Positions 1-8,170 of a DNA stretch of 64,000 nucleotides are shown piece by piece. Both the position numbers and the translations under genes were made by a program. The stretch's first letter is position 1, and every line of letters starts with the position of its first letter. Origin of the DNA: Streptomyces atroolivaceus (GTDB taxonomy: Bacteria; Actinomycetota; Actinomycetes; Streptomycetales; Streptomycetaceae); assembly GCF_000717025.1 (NCBI RefSeq), contig NZ_JNXG01000012.1, positions 1-64,000 of the forward strand, read 5' to 3'. The notes beneath the pieces are model-generated. The model saw only the letters and a program-made list of their open reading frames with translations, was not told the origin of the DNA and did not search any database.

Positions 1-1
1 G

Positions 2-112
2 CAGTCCGGCAAATGCCTCGACGCGGCCGGCGTCTCCTCCACCGACGGAACCAAGCTCCACCTGTGGACCTGTCTCTCCGCCGTCAACCAGAAGTGGGTG
101 CTGCCTGGCTGA
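2..112 (+). CDS. C-terminal end of a ricin-type beta-trefoil lectin protein (partial)
   Basis: Only the last 36 codons are inside the window. They contain GKCLDA and a closing NQKW, the Q-x-W repeat of carbohydrate-binding ricin B (CBM13-type) domains, and the protein stops four residues later. In Streptomyces such domains usually sit at the C-terminus of secreted glycosidases or proteases, so the missing part is probably a secreted enzyme, but its identity cannot be seen. A strong hairpin follows 15 bases after the stop. Confidence 0.75.
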   Translation, partial: QSGKCLDAAGVSSTDGTKLHLWTCLSAVNQKWVLPG

Positions 113-127
113 GCGCCCTGCTCGACT

Positions 128-158
128 CCGTCGTCACCGCGGGAGGCGGTGACGACGG
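128..158 (+). terminator. Hairpin terminator after the lectin gene
   Basis: A perfect 13-bp stem (128-140 pairing with 146-158) around a five-base GGGAG loop lies just after the lectin stop codon. It has no U-tract, which is usual for Streptomyces terminators. A second, weaker 7-bp stem follows at 160-182. Confidence 0.75.
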
Positions 159-723
159 AACCGGCCGCGCTACCGGGCCGGTGACGGCGGCGGGAGTGCG
201 ACGCCGAAGCTCCCGCCGCCGTTCCTGAGCACAGGTGGGGCCGCCAGTTCTTTCATTTCTTCGGTCACGCGGGTCCGAGAGACGAGACCCCACTGCTCCA
301 GCTGGAGGACGGCGACCTCGGCCGAGCGCAGCTGCCGAGCGTCAACCCGCTCTTCGCCGCCTGGTCGGCCTCGTCGTGCTGGACCAGCACCTCGAGGCGG
401 CCGCGTGGACAGCCATCTGGACGATCGTCGACCATGAACACACCGGAGAACGGCGCAGTGCGAGCAGGTCTGCGAGGAACGGCGCCCCCTGCGCGACGCC
501 GAACCCGTCCTCGTCCACCTCATCTGGCGCCGGCGGGACCCCCAAACCGGCCACCCACACCGCCGTCGCTCTCACCATCGACCTCTACCGCGAGAGCCGG
601 CAGGCGCCGGGTACTCGCAAAGATGAACGGCGGTGATCCGCTGCCGCGGCTCGGCCTCCCCAGGGCCTCGACCCAGCAGCCCGCCCACTCGCCGGGCCAC
701 ACACACGCCTCCGCCGTCCGGCG
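159..723. other. Intergenic stretch without a supportable gene
   Basis: About 565 bases lie between the lectin terminator and the stop of the convergent reductase gene. Short protein-like patches occur on the plus strand around 290-360 and 465-540, but they lie in different frames and are broken by shifts. This suggests decayed coding sequence, but no parent family could be recognised. Confidence 0.4.
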
Positions 724-2169
724 TCAACCGCGGTACGTCTCCAGCAGCCGCAGCCAGACCTCGCTGATCGTCGGGTAGGCCGGCACCGCGTGCCACAGCC
801 GTTCGACGGGGACCTCACCCGTCACGGCGATGGTCGCCGAGTGCAGCAGTTCACCGATGCCCGGTCCGACGAAGGTGACACCGAGCAGGATTTCGCGGTC
901 CAGGTCGACGACCATCCTGGCCCGTCCTCTGTAGCCCTGTGCGTACAAGCCGGAGCCGGCGACCGAGGCAAGGTCGTAGTCGACTGCGCGGACCCGGTGG
1001 CCCGCCGCCTCGGCCTCGGCGAGCGTGAGGCCGACCGAGGCCACCTCCGGGTCCGTGAACACGACCTGGGGGACGGCGGCGTGGTCGGCGGTGGCGGCGT
1101 GGGCGCCCCAGCGGTCCGTCTCGAGCAGAGGGGTCTCCTGGGCACGGGCGGCGATCGCGGCTCCCGCGACGCGTGCCTGGTACTTGCCCTGGTGGGTCAG
1201 GAGCGCGCGGTGGTTCACGTCGCCGACCCCGTACAGCCAGTCGCTGCCCTCGACGAGGCAGCTGTCGTCGACGGCGAGCCAGGACCCGGGCTCCAGCCCC
1301 ACCGTGTCCAGCCCGAGATCGTCGGTACGCGGGGCCCGGCCGGTGGCGAAGAGGATCTCGTCGGTCTCCAGCCGTTCCCCGTTGTCCAGCTCGACGGTGA
1401 CCGGGCCGTCGTGACCTGCCCTGCTCACGGCCTTGGCCGATACTCCGGTAAGGACACGCACTCCGGCTTCTGTCAGGGCCTCGGCGACCAGCTCGCCCGC
1501 GAAGGGCTCCATCTTGGGGAGCAGCCCCCTGCCCCGGATCAGCATCGTCACCTGTGCGCCGAGCCCTTGCCAGACGGTCGCCATCTCCACGCCGACCACT
1601 CCCCCGCCCACGACGACGAGCCGGCCCGGCACCTCCTTGGCGCTGGTCGCCTCGCGGCTGGTCCAGGGCCGGACGTCCGCGATGCCGGGCAGTGCGGGGA
1701 CGACCGCCCGGCTCCCGGTGCAGACGGCGACGGCGTGCCGCGCGCCGAGGTGCTGCTCCGTCCCGTCGGCTGCGGTGACGGACACCTGGCGGACTCCGGT
1801 CAGCCGGCCCTTGCCCCGGTAGATGTCCGCGCCGATGCTCTCCAGCCAGGCCACCTGGCCGTCGTCCTTCCAGTGGGAGGTCTGCTCGTCGCGGTGGGCG
1901 AGGACCGCGTCCACGTCGAGGGGTCCCTGCACCGCGCCGCTCAGTCCCGGTACACGTCGCGCGTCCGCACGCGCGACGACCGGGCGTAGCAGTGCCTTGC
2001 TGGGCATGCACGCCCAGTACGAGCACTCACCGCCGATGAGTTCCGACTCGATCACCGCGGTGCTCAGTCCGGCGGCCCTGGCCCGGTCCGCCACGTTCTC
2101 TCCCACGGGGCCGGCTCCGATGACGACGACGTCGTATTCCCTGCGCTGCGCACCCTCAACATCAGTCAT
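724..2169 (-). CDS. FAD/NAD(P)-dependent disulfide oxidoreductase (dihydrolipoamide dehydrogenase/mercuric reductase-like)
   Basis: Class I flavoprotein disulfide reductase of about 481 residues. It shows an N-terminal FAD-binding GAGPVG, the redox pair in CSYWAC (C49 and C54, the CX4C spacing of the family, though the usual CLNVGC is replaced), a second nucleotide fold GGGVVG near residue 180, a GVGD FAD motif, and a C-terminal dimerisation segment with HAVPAYPTISE. The start at 2169 was chosen over an upstream in-frame codon at 2205 because GAGGA lies nine bases before this ATG. It is divergent from a thioredoxin gene, so a role in thiol or disulfide redox is likely. The substrate is not determined by the sequence; mycothione, lipoamide and metals are all possible in this family. 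Confidence 0.8.
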   Translation of the reverse strand: MTDVEGAQRREYDVVVIGAGPVGENVADRARAAGLSTAVIESELIGGECSYWACMPSKALLRPVVARADARRVPGLSGAVQGPLDVDAVLAHRDEQTSHWKDDGQVAWLESIGADIYRGKGRLTGVRQVSVTAADGTEQHLGARHAVAVCTGSRAVVPALPGIADVRPWTSREATSAKEVPGRLVVVGGGVVGVEMATVWQGLGAQVTMLIRGRGLLPKMEPFAGELVAEALTEAGVRVLTGVSAKAVSRAGHDGPVTVELDNGERLETDEILFATGRAPRTDDLGLDTVGLEPGSWLAVDDSCLVEGSDWLYGVGDVNHRALLTHQGKYQARVAGAAIAARAQETPLLETDRWGAHAATADHAAVPQVVFTDPEVASVGLTLAEAEAAGHRVRAVDYDLASVAGSGLYAQGYRGRARMVVDLDREILLGVTFVGPGIGELLHSATIAVTGEVPVERLWHAVPAYPTISEVWLRLLETYRG

Positions 2170-2215
2170 GGGAACAGTGTCCTCGTGGGTGTGCGCCGCG
2201 GCCACACGGGCAGGC

Positions 2216-2242
2216 GGAATACCGCAAGTGACGTCACCGTTG
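2216..2242 (+). promoter_or_regulatory. SigR-type (disulfide stress) promoter for trxA
   Basis: GGAAT (2216-2220), exactly 18 bases of spacer, then GTTG (2239-2242) match the SigR consensus GGGAAT-N18-GTT except for the first G. Transcription would begin about 35-40 bases before the thioredoxin ATG. SigR controls thioredoxin genes in Streptomyces. The spacer also contains the 10-bp palindrome GTGACGTCAC. Confidence 0.65.
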
Positions 2243-2285
2243 TGCCGGAACAGGTCGGAACGGTCCCAGGAAGAGGTAAAAGCGT

Positions 2286-2669
2286 ATGAGCACCGTAGAG
2301 CTCACCAAGGAAAACTTCGATCAGGTCGTGAGCGACAACGAATTCCTGCTGATCGACTTCTGGGCTTCCTGGTGCGGTCCGTGCCGGCAGTTCGCCCCGG
2401 TCTACGACTCGGCCTCCGAGCGCCACCCCGACCTGGTCTTCGCCAAGGTCGACACGGAGGCCCAGCAGGAGCTGGCGGCTGCCTTCGAGATCCGGTCCAT
2501 TCCCACGCTGATGATCGTCCGCGACAACGTGGCGGTCTTCTCCCAGCCCGGGGCGCTCCCCGAGGCGGCCCTGGAGGATGTCATCGGACAGGCGCGCAAC
2601 CTGGACATGGACGAGGTGCGCAAGTCCGTCGAGGAACAGCAGCAGGCTCAGCAGCAGGAGCAGCAGTAG
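2286..2669 (+). CDS. trxA: Thioredoxin
   Basis: Thioredoxin of 127 residues with the classic WCGPC active site (C30 and C33) after FWASWC, and the cis-proline segment SIPTL. It reduces protein disulfides in the cytoplasm, normally recharged by a thioredoxin reductase. The fold ends near residue 112 and is followed by a glutamine-rich tail (QQQAQQQEQQ), which is an oddity. AAGAGG precedes the ATG. The gene is divergent from a disulfide reductase and has a SigR-like promoter upstream, so induction by thiol oxidative stress is expected. A hairpin follows the stop. Confidence 0.92.
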   Translation: MSTVELTKENFDQVVSDNEFLLIDFWASWCGPCRQFAPVYDSASERHPDLVFAKVDTEAQQELAAAFEIRSIPTLMIVRDNVAVFSQPGALPEAALEDVIGQARNLDMDEVRKSVEEQQQAQQQEQQ

Positions 2670-2700
2670 TCCCTGAGGACCTTCGGCAGACGTGATGAGG

Positions 2701-2720
2701 GCCCGGCCGCTCGGCCGGGC
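2701..2720. terminator. Bidirectional terminator between trxA and the convergent unknown gene
   Basis: GCCCGGCCG and its reverse complement CGGCCGGGC flank a two-base centre. The outer bases 2693-2700 and 2721-2727 extend the pairing imperfectly. It lies 31 bases after the trxA stop and 26 bases from the stop of the convergent gene. Confidence 0.7.
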
Positions 2721-2746
2721 CTTCGTCATGGACGGACGGCACGGGC

Positions 2747-3151
2747 TCAGCTGTTCCCGGGTTCCTCCGGGGCGGGGGCGGAAGGGGCGCCTGGCGCCTG
2801 GCCCTCTCCGGTCGGCTCCGGGGCTTCGCCGCCGCCAGCCGGCTCTGCTCGCTCCGTCTCCGGTTCCTCCGTCTCCGGTTCCTCCGTACCGCCGATGTGC
2901 TCGGCGACCCTGACCGTGAGGCCGTAGTCCAGCTCCGCGCCGTCCACCAGCAGTGCTTCCACGGTGTGCGAGGCCGGGTCGATGTCCGCCACCATGCCCT
3001 CCCCCGCGTAGCGCGGGTACCCGGATGTCCCGGTGTCCCCGGTGGCTGCCACGACCGCGGAGCGGATGGCGGTGCCGGGTGCGGGGGTACCGGCGGCGGA
3101 CTCCCCCGGTTCCGGGAACAGCAGGATCTCGTAGCTCTGCGGATGGCTCAT
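2747..3151 (-). CDS. Hypothetical acidic protein
   Basis: About 134 residues. I recognise no family. The first 85 residues look globular (IRSAVVAATG, GMVADIDPAS, LTVRVAEHIGG) and the rest is a low-complexity tail rich in Glu, Pro, Gly and Ala with repeated EEPETE. There is no signal peptide or membrane span. The start at 3151 is preferred over in-frame codons upstream because TAGCGT, a good -10 box, ends exactly seven bases before this ATG, which fits a leaderless transcript. It is convergent with trxA. Confidence 0.6.
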   Translation of the reverse strand: MSHPQSYEILLFPEPGESAAGTPAPGTAIRSAVVAATGDTGTSGYPRYAGEGMVADIDPASHTVEALLVDGAELDYGLTVRVAEHIGGTEEPETEEPETERAEPAGGGEAPEPTGEGQAPGAPSAPAPEEPGNS

Positions 3152-3158
3152 GCCGAAG

Positions 3159-3164
3159 ACGCTA
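3159..3164 (-). promoter_or_regulatory. -10 box TAGCGT for a leaderless transcript
   Basis: Read on the minus strand, TAGCGT is followed by seven bases and then the ATG at 3151. No Shine-Dalgarno sequence is present. No convincing -35 box at normal spacing was found. Confidence 0.5.
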
Positions 3165-3212
3165 GACATCCACCGCGTCCCGCGCATGTCGCAACGCCTG
3201 GCCGGCCCCCCT

Positions 3213-3338
3213 TCAGCTGGTTTCGAGGGTCACCACCGCGACATCCAACGGGCTCACGGCGAGGCCGGAGGCGATCTCCGCGTCGGTCTCCCCCGCTGCT
3301 ACGAGTGTCATGACCTGCCTCTCACGAGCGGGATGGAT
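3213..3338 (-). pseudogene. Fragment of a LuxR-type helix-turn-helix domain
   Basis: About 40 residues starting HPARERQVMTLVAAGETDAE align with the C-terminal LuxR DNA-binding domain: the R-E-R-x-V start, A-x-G-x-x-D-x-E-I-A, then L-x-V-S. The frame ends soon after VSPLDVAVVTLE, where a complete domain would continue into the recognition helix. No receiver or sensor domain can be read upstream, only arginine-rich sequence. I read this as a decayed regulator. A short functional HTH peptide is possible but less likely. Confidence 0.5.
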
Positions 3339-3622
3339 CCTGAGGGGTTCTGGTATCCCTGGCACTGTTTCCTCTTGGCGGGAGCAAAGGAACCCCTTGA
3401 TGAGCGCCTTGGCAGCCGCCGGGAGAAGAGGGCGTCGCCGGTTGCGACCGCCAACCGCCCCCAGAATCACACGAGCCCTGAGGCTCACTGCCGGCCCGTT
3501 CCGTTGCGCTCGCCCGCGCCGGCCCGGGCCGGCTCCATCCGGTCCCCCGCCGAGGTGCCGGTCAGTTCAAGACCGTCGCAAAGGACCTACCCAACTCGGC
3601 CCAGCCTCGCGGTCCGTGTCAC
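3339..3622. other. Intergenic, no gene seen
   Basis: The stretch between the LuxR remnant and the stop of the oxidoreductase small subunit holds no reading frame with family similarity and no clear hairpin. Confidence 0.4.
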
Positions 3623-4099
3623 TCACATGTTCTTGGCGCCCGTCCTGATGGCGTCCCGGATGCGGAAGTAGGTGCCGCAGCGGCAGATGTTGCGGATGCC
3701 GTCAAGGTCGGCTTCGGTGATTTCGCGGCCTTCTTCGACCGTCCGTCGAACGAGTGCGACGGCGGCCATGATCTGGCCGGGCTGGCAGTAGCCGCACTGG
3801 GCGACGTCCTGATCGATCCACGCCTGCTGCATCGGGTGCAGGTCCGCCCCCACCGTGGCCGGGAGTCCTTCGATCGTGGTGATCTCGTCGGTGGCTCGGA
3901 GGGAGCTGACGGGGACCGCACAGGGGTTGACCGCTTTGCCGTTGAGGTGGCTGGTGCACGCCTTGCAGACGTTGATGCCGCATCCGTACTTCGGACCGGT
4001 GACGCCCAGGATGTCGCGCAGCACCCACAGGAGGCGCACGTCGTCCTCGACATCGACGGTGACCAGCTCGCCGTTGAGGCGAAATGTGTGCTCAGGCAC
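3623..4099 (-). CDS. oxiA: Small [2Fe-2S] subunit of an OxiAB/isoquinoline oxidoreductase-type molybdenum hydroxylase
   Basis: Iron-sulfur electron-transfer subunit of 158 residues, the usual length. The plant-ferredoxin-like domain carries GCGINVCKAC with a later NPC for the first [2Fe-2S] cluster. The C-terminal helical domain carries QCGYCQPG and CRCGTY for the second. The GTG at 4099 is supported by AAGGAG five bases upstream and lies 14 bases after the large-subunit stop, so the two are one operon. In Streptomyces sp. K30 a pair of this type (OxiA/OxiB) accompanies lcp and is thought to oxidise aldehydes released from rubber. The nearby lcp genes support the same role here; this substrate assignment is inference. 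Confidence 0.85.
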   Translation of the reverse strand: MPEHTFRLNGELVTVDVEDDVRLLWVLRDILGVTGPKYGCGINVCKACTSHLNGKAVNPCAVPVSSLRATDEITTIEGLPATVGADLHPMQQAWIDQDVAQCGYCQPGQIMAAVALVRRTVEEGREITEADLDGIRNICRCGTYFRIRDAIRTGAKNM

Positions 4100-4113
4100 G
4101 GGTTCTCCTTGCG

Positions 4114-6420
4114 TCAGCGGACGTGCTCGAGGCCGTCGGTAGGCGACTCGGGGACGGGTGGCACGGTCGGTTTCGGCGCGAAGGACAGCGTGCCGTGGTT
4201 GACCGGAAAGCTGGTGGGCATCGTTCCGGTGGCGCGGCCATAGGCACAGGCGACTGCGGCCATCGACGCTGCGACGCCGAGTTCCCCGGCACCCCCGGGT
4301 TTTCCTGTCGTCGTCGGCATGATGATGATGTCCAGCTCGGGCGGCGTGTTCCACTGGCGGGTGTAGAAGTAGTTGTCCCAGCTGGCCTCCAGGAAATGCC
4401 CGTCGCGCAGGTGCAGGCTGGACGTCAGGGTCAGGGCGATGCCGTCCATGACGCAGCCCATCATCTGCGCTTCCAGACCGCGTGGGTTGACGACGAGGCC
4501 GACGTCCACAGCGACGACGGCCCTGGTCACACGCGGTCCGGCCACACCGTTGCGGATGGGGCGGTTGACCGTTTCTGGCCTGCAGTCGATCTCCACCAGC
4601 ACGGCACTGACAGCGTGGTATTCGGAGTGGAACGCGATTCCCTGAGCCATGCCCGCCGGCATCGTCCGGCCCCAGCGTCCGGCGTCGGCGACCTTCTCCA
4701 GCACCGCCCGGGATCGGTCGTCCCGGAGGAAGTCACGCCTGATCTCGAAGGGGTCCTTGCCCATCTTCTCGGCGAGGCGGTCCACGACGAGCTCTCGGGC
4801 ACAGGTGACGTCCGGGGAATAGACATTGCGCATACTGCCTGTGTTGAAGCTCTTGTCCGTCTCACTCAGAAGCCGGCTGTTCGCACCGAAGTTGTAGGGC
4901 ATCGACTGGGAGAGCTGGAAGAACGTCTCGGAGAACCCGATGTCGCCCACGGGCAGCTTCGCTGCCAGGGCGGTGAAGATCTCGCCGAGCCCGTGGCTGA
5001 GGTCGGTGGCGACACTCGTGTGCCTCTGCTTGTAGCTGAGGACGGTGTTACCGAGATAGGCGATGCGTACGCGTGACGTGGCCATGGGGTGGGCGCGCCC
5101 CTGCCGGGAGTCGTCCGCGCGGTGCCACATGAGCTTGACCGGTTTGCCGATCTTCCGGGAGATCTCGACGGCCTCCAGCGCGGCGTCGAAGAACAGCTTC
5201 CGGCCGAAGGAACCGCCGCCTTCGGTGACGTGCACGGTGACCGCGCCGAGCGGCAGACCGAGCTTGGCGGCGATCGCCTCCTTCGCGACGATCGGTGCTT
5301 TCAGGCTCGACCAGATCTCGGCGCTGCCGGGCCGTACATCGGCTACCGCGCAGTTGGTCTCGAGCGCACTGTTGCTGCGGAAGTAGAAGGTGAACTTGCC
5401 CTCCACACTCGGTGTGAGGGGTGGCAGGCCGAGCGGGAGTTCGGCGGCCTGCAACTCCGCGAGCACGGTCTCGTCGGACTTTCCTTCCGCGCTGCCCGGC
5501 TTCCACGACACACGCAGTGCGCGTACCGCGTCGATGCACTGGCCGAAGGTCTTCGCACGGACAGCCACCCCGGTCGAGATCGTGACCACGTCGGTGACAC
5601 CCGGCATACTACGGACCTCGCCGAGGTTGGCCACCGAACCCACCTTGCCGTTGATGGTGGGCGGGCGGCAGACCATGGTCGGTTCGGCGTCCTGGACGGC
5701 GAGGTCCATGGCGAACTTCTTACGTCCGGTGACCGCGGCGAGGGCGTCGACGCGGCCCTGCGGCTTGCCGATGACGGTGAACTCCTCGCGCGGTTTGAGA
5801 GCGACGGCCACCCGCTGGGTCCGGACACCCGCGGCCTGGGCCGACAGTGCGCCGATACCGACACTCCTGCCCGACGGGCCGGTGACCACCCCGGCCCTCA
5901 AGGTCAGCTTGCTGACGGGAGCGCCGAGTTGGCTTGCTGCGGCTTCGAGCAGACGGCTCCGGGCGATGGCCGCGGCGACCCGGACCGGGGTGTAGGTCGA
6001 GATCGTCGTGTTGGACGCGCCGGTCAGCTGGTTGAACAGCAGCTCCGGGCGCGCGTCGGCCAGCGTGACACGCACTCGCTCCACGGGCACATCGAGTTCC
6101 TCGGCGATCAGCATGGCCGTCGACGTGGTGATGCCCTGTCCCACTTCGGCCCGCGGCAGCGCGAAGGACACGGTGCCGTCGTGGTTGACCTCGACGGTGA
6201 TCAACCCGGAGGTCGGCAGAGCCGCTACGGTCATCACGTCGTTGAGATCGATCAGTTCTGTGACTTCGGGCGAGGGGATGTCCGCCCGGACCTCCGGTGC
6301 GGCGACGAGTTCGGCGGCCGCCATCAGAGTGGGAGCGGCCAGCACGTAGCCGAGGAACCTGCGCCTGCCGACGCTGTGCGGATCCGCTTCCTGCTGAGCC
6401 GGGTGGTCGGTGCCGGTCAT
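4114..6420 (-). CDS. oxiB: Molybdopterin-binding large subunit of an OxiAB/isoquinoline oxidoreductase-type aldehyde oxidase, Tat-exported
   Basis: Xanthine dehydrogenase-family catalytic subunit of 768 residues. The N-terminus has a twin-arginine signal (GRRRFLGYVLAAP), typical of the IorB branch. Family marks are EVGQGI near residue 90, GGGSFGRK in the molybdopterin region and the C-terminal GGAGELGV, whose Glu corresponds to the catalytic base. It would oxidise aldehydes, passing electrons to the small subunit encoded 14 bases downstream. A GGAGAAGGA ribosome site precedes the ATG. It lies downstream of two lcp genes on the same strand. The small subunit lacks a signal, so it probably travels with this subunit as a folded complex. 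Confidence 0.85.
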   Translation of the reverse strand: MTGTDHPAQQEADPHSVGRRRFLGYVLAAPTLMAAAELVAAPEVRADIPSPEVTELIDLNDVMTVAALPTSGLITVEVNHDGTVSFALPRAEVGQGITTSTAMLIAEELDVPVERVRVTLADARPELLFNQLTGASNTTISTYTPVRVAAAIARSRLLEAAASQLGAPVSKLTLRAGVVTGPSGRSVGIGALSAQAAGVRTQRVAVALKPREEFTVIGKPQGRVDALAAVTGRKKFAMDLAVQDAEPTMVCRPPTINGKVGSVANLGEVRSMPGVTDVVTISTGVAVRAKTFGQCIDAVRALRVSWKPGSAEGKSDETVLAELQAAELPLGLPPLTPSVEGKFTFYFRSNSALETNCAVADVRPGSAEIWSSLKAPIVAKEAIAAKLGLPLGAVTVHVTEGGGSFGRKLFFDAALEAVEISRKIGKPVKLMWHRADDSRQGRAHPMATSRVRIAYLGNTVLSYKQRHTSVATDLSHGLGEIFTALAAKLPVGDIGFSETFFQLSQSMPYNFGANSRLLSETDKSFNTGSMRNVYSPDVTCARELVVDRLAEKMGKDPFEIRRDFLRDDRSRAVLEKVADAGRWGRTMPAGMAQGIAFHSEYHAVSAVLVEIDCRPETVNRPIRNGVAGPRVTRAVVAVDVGLVVNPRGLEAQMMGCVMDGIALTLTSSLHLRDGHFLEASWDNYFYTRQWNTPPELDIIIMPTTTGKPGGAGELGVAASMAAVACAYGRATGTMPTSFPVNHGTLSFAPKPTVPPVPESPTDGLEHVR

Positions 6421-6743
6421 GTGGTTCCTTCTCCCGGCTCGGCCGCCGCGGTATCGGCGAGGTGCGCGGCGCCGAAGCCGTCATGATGCCGCGAGGTCGG
6501 CCGATGCTCGACTCTTCCATGTATGGCTGTCGCGGAACCTGCCCGGGCAGGCGGCAGCGCAGCCTCGGGACCATGCTTGTAGATCGTCTTCATCATTCCA
6601 TCACCGCACGTCGTCGTCATCGCTTTCGGGATCTCGGCCTGCGGCGGGCAGCACGATCCGCCCGAGGCGACCGAGGCCTGGGGTGCGGCGACGCGGGGTC
6701 GCGCCAACGGCCCACCCCGCGCCCCGCCTCGTACGCCTTCGGC
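6421..6743. other. Intergenic between lcp and oxiB
   Basis: About 320 bases without a convincing gene. It contains the perfect palindrome CCTGCCCGGGCAGG at 6538-6551. A minus-strand frame ending in an ATGA overlap with oxiB exists, but its codon usage is not coding-like (AUA, AGA and GGA present, weak third-position GC). The length leaves room for a separate oxiBA promoter. Confidence 0.45.
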
Positions 6744-7967
6744 TCAGGCCGGGCGGTTGGCGTCAGGGATCTCGAGGTGAATTCCCCTTCCTTCGGAGAG
6801 GAAGAGCAGCACGAACTTACGAAGGGCCTCCTCCACGGCCCACGCGCCCGCGGGCACGAGCGGCAGCGGGATCAGCCCCTCACGGAAGGCCACCAGCAAC
6901 GGCCAGGCGGCGCTGATCAGTGGCTGCCAGAACGGCTCCTTGTCCAGCCCGACCAGGTCACCGGTCCGGTCCCCGAGCGTGTACCTGGCGAAGGCGTTGA
7001 TCAGGGGGCGGGTCAGGCCGGCGTCGAGTTCGGCGACGATGTCGAGGAGCACGTCGGTCAGCTCCTCGCCCTCGGGTGTGGAGGCCAGAACCGGGTCGAG
7101 GGCCTGCTTGGCCTGGGCGTTGGCATCGTCCCAGGTGGCGGGGATGTACTCGTCCCGAATACCCATCAGGTGCGCGGTCACCTGCCACACATGCAGAAAG
7201 CCCTCCGACTCCGTGGAGGTGATCGGAACCCTCCAGTCGATTAGCTTGCGCATGACAAACGTAGGCAGGCTGTGCCAGGTGACCATCATGTCGGCCTGGC
7301 TGATCGGGATGGTCTGGCCGTCGCCGGACCTGGTCCAGCCCGGGGACTGAGGCAGCAGGTGGCGGACCGCCGCGTGTACCAACCGGGTCTTCACGGCGGT
7401 GACGATCATCCCGCCCCGGGGCTGGTAGGCGTCCAGGTCGCCGACGTCGTAGCCCAGCTGGGCCGTTTTGGCGATGCGGTCCTTCATGTCCGCACCGCCC
7501 TTGGAGTAATAGACGGCGCGTGCCTCCCTGGGGATGGCCGTGCTCATCATTCCGCTGCCCAGCCCGTACAGAGCGCCGGTGTAGATCCCCTTCTTCGTGG
7601 TGAACCGGGCAGCGGCGGCGAGCTTGCTCTTGTTCGCCCAGGCCGGCATCTGCCGGGCCTGCTCCATGAAGTCCCGCAGGTCCGGGGGGAGGCCGGCCGG
7701 CAGGGACTGGTCGTTACGGGTCCACTGCCGCAACAACTTGTTGACCTCGGCCACCTCACCACGTTCGATCACCGCGGCGAGTACCGGATCGGCCTCGTCG
7801 TCCCACACCCACTCGGGGTCGAGCCCTGCCCCCTTACCTGCGACCGAGCCGCTCGGCGCCCACGTCCACGCGGGGCGCGCCTGGGCGGGTGAGGCCGCTC
7901 CCAGGGCACCGAGCGCTCCCAGCGCCCCGCCCGCCATCAACATCCTGCGCCTGCTGAGTCCGTCCAT
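6744..7967 (-). CDS. lcp: Latex clearing protein (rubber oxygenase), Tat-secreted
   Basis: DUF2236-family b-type haem oxygenase of 407 residues that cleaves cis-1,4-polyisoprene endolytically to oligo-isoprenoids with aldehyde and ketone ends. A twin-arginine signal (SRRRMLMAGG) ends near ASPAQA. Counting from this start, the residues reported as functional in Lcp of Streptomyces sp. K30 fall at the same numbers: E148 (PRE), R164 (KDR), K167 and T168 (AKT) and the haem ligand H198 (RLVHAA). The start at 7967 is supported by AAGGAGG eleven bases upstream; an in-frame ATG at 8009 has no ribosome site. It lies between a second lcp gene upstream and oxiBA downstream. Confidence 0.88.
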   Translation of the reverse strand: MDGLSRRRMLMAGGALGALGALGAASPAQARPAWTWAPSGSVAGKGAGLDPEWVWDDEADPVLAAVIERGEVAEVNKLLRQWTRNDQSLPAGLPPDLRDFMEQARQMPAWANKSKLAAAARFTTKKGIYTGALYGLGSGMMSTAIPREARAVYYSKGGADMKDRIAKTAQLGYDVGDLDAYQPRGGMIVTAVKTRLVHAAVRHLLPQSPGWTRSGDGQTIPISQADMMVTWHSLPTFVMRKLIDWRVPITSTESEGFLHVWQVTAHLMGIRDEYIPATWDDANAQAKQALDPVLASTPEGEELTDVLLDIVAELDAGLTRPLINAFARYTLGDRTGDLVGLDKEPFWQPLISAAWPLLVAFREGLIPLPLVPAGAWAVEEALRKFVLLFLSEGRGIHLEIPDANRPA

Positions 7968-8170
7968 GTCTTTCAACTCCTCCTTGAGGTCTGGCTGATG
8001 ACACGTCATGCGAGCGAACTGAAGACGTGCCCCTGGGCTCCGGCCTCCGCACCGGGCCCGTGGCCCGGCAGGAGTCCGGTCACTCCGACCATTTCCTTCG
8101 CGGCTCGGTGTTCACGGTCAGAACGGCGCGGCGAACATCCTGTCGCGGGCGCCGGAACCGCCCGCGCGCT

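Noticed and set aside
790..1989. Long plus-strand open frame antisense to the disulfide reductase
   Set aside because: It mirrors a well-supported gene, has no family motifs, and such frames are expected opposite high-GC coding sequence. The same applies to frames at 5089-6486, 8027-9325, 23626-25392 and 29491-31185.
6417..6707. Minus-strand frame whose stop overlaps the oxiB start (ATGA)
   Set aside because: Codon choice includes AUA, AGA and GGA with weak third-position GC, no family similarity and no good ribosome site. The overlap is probably chance.
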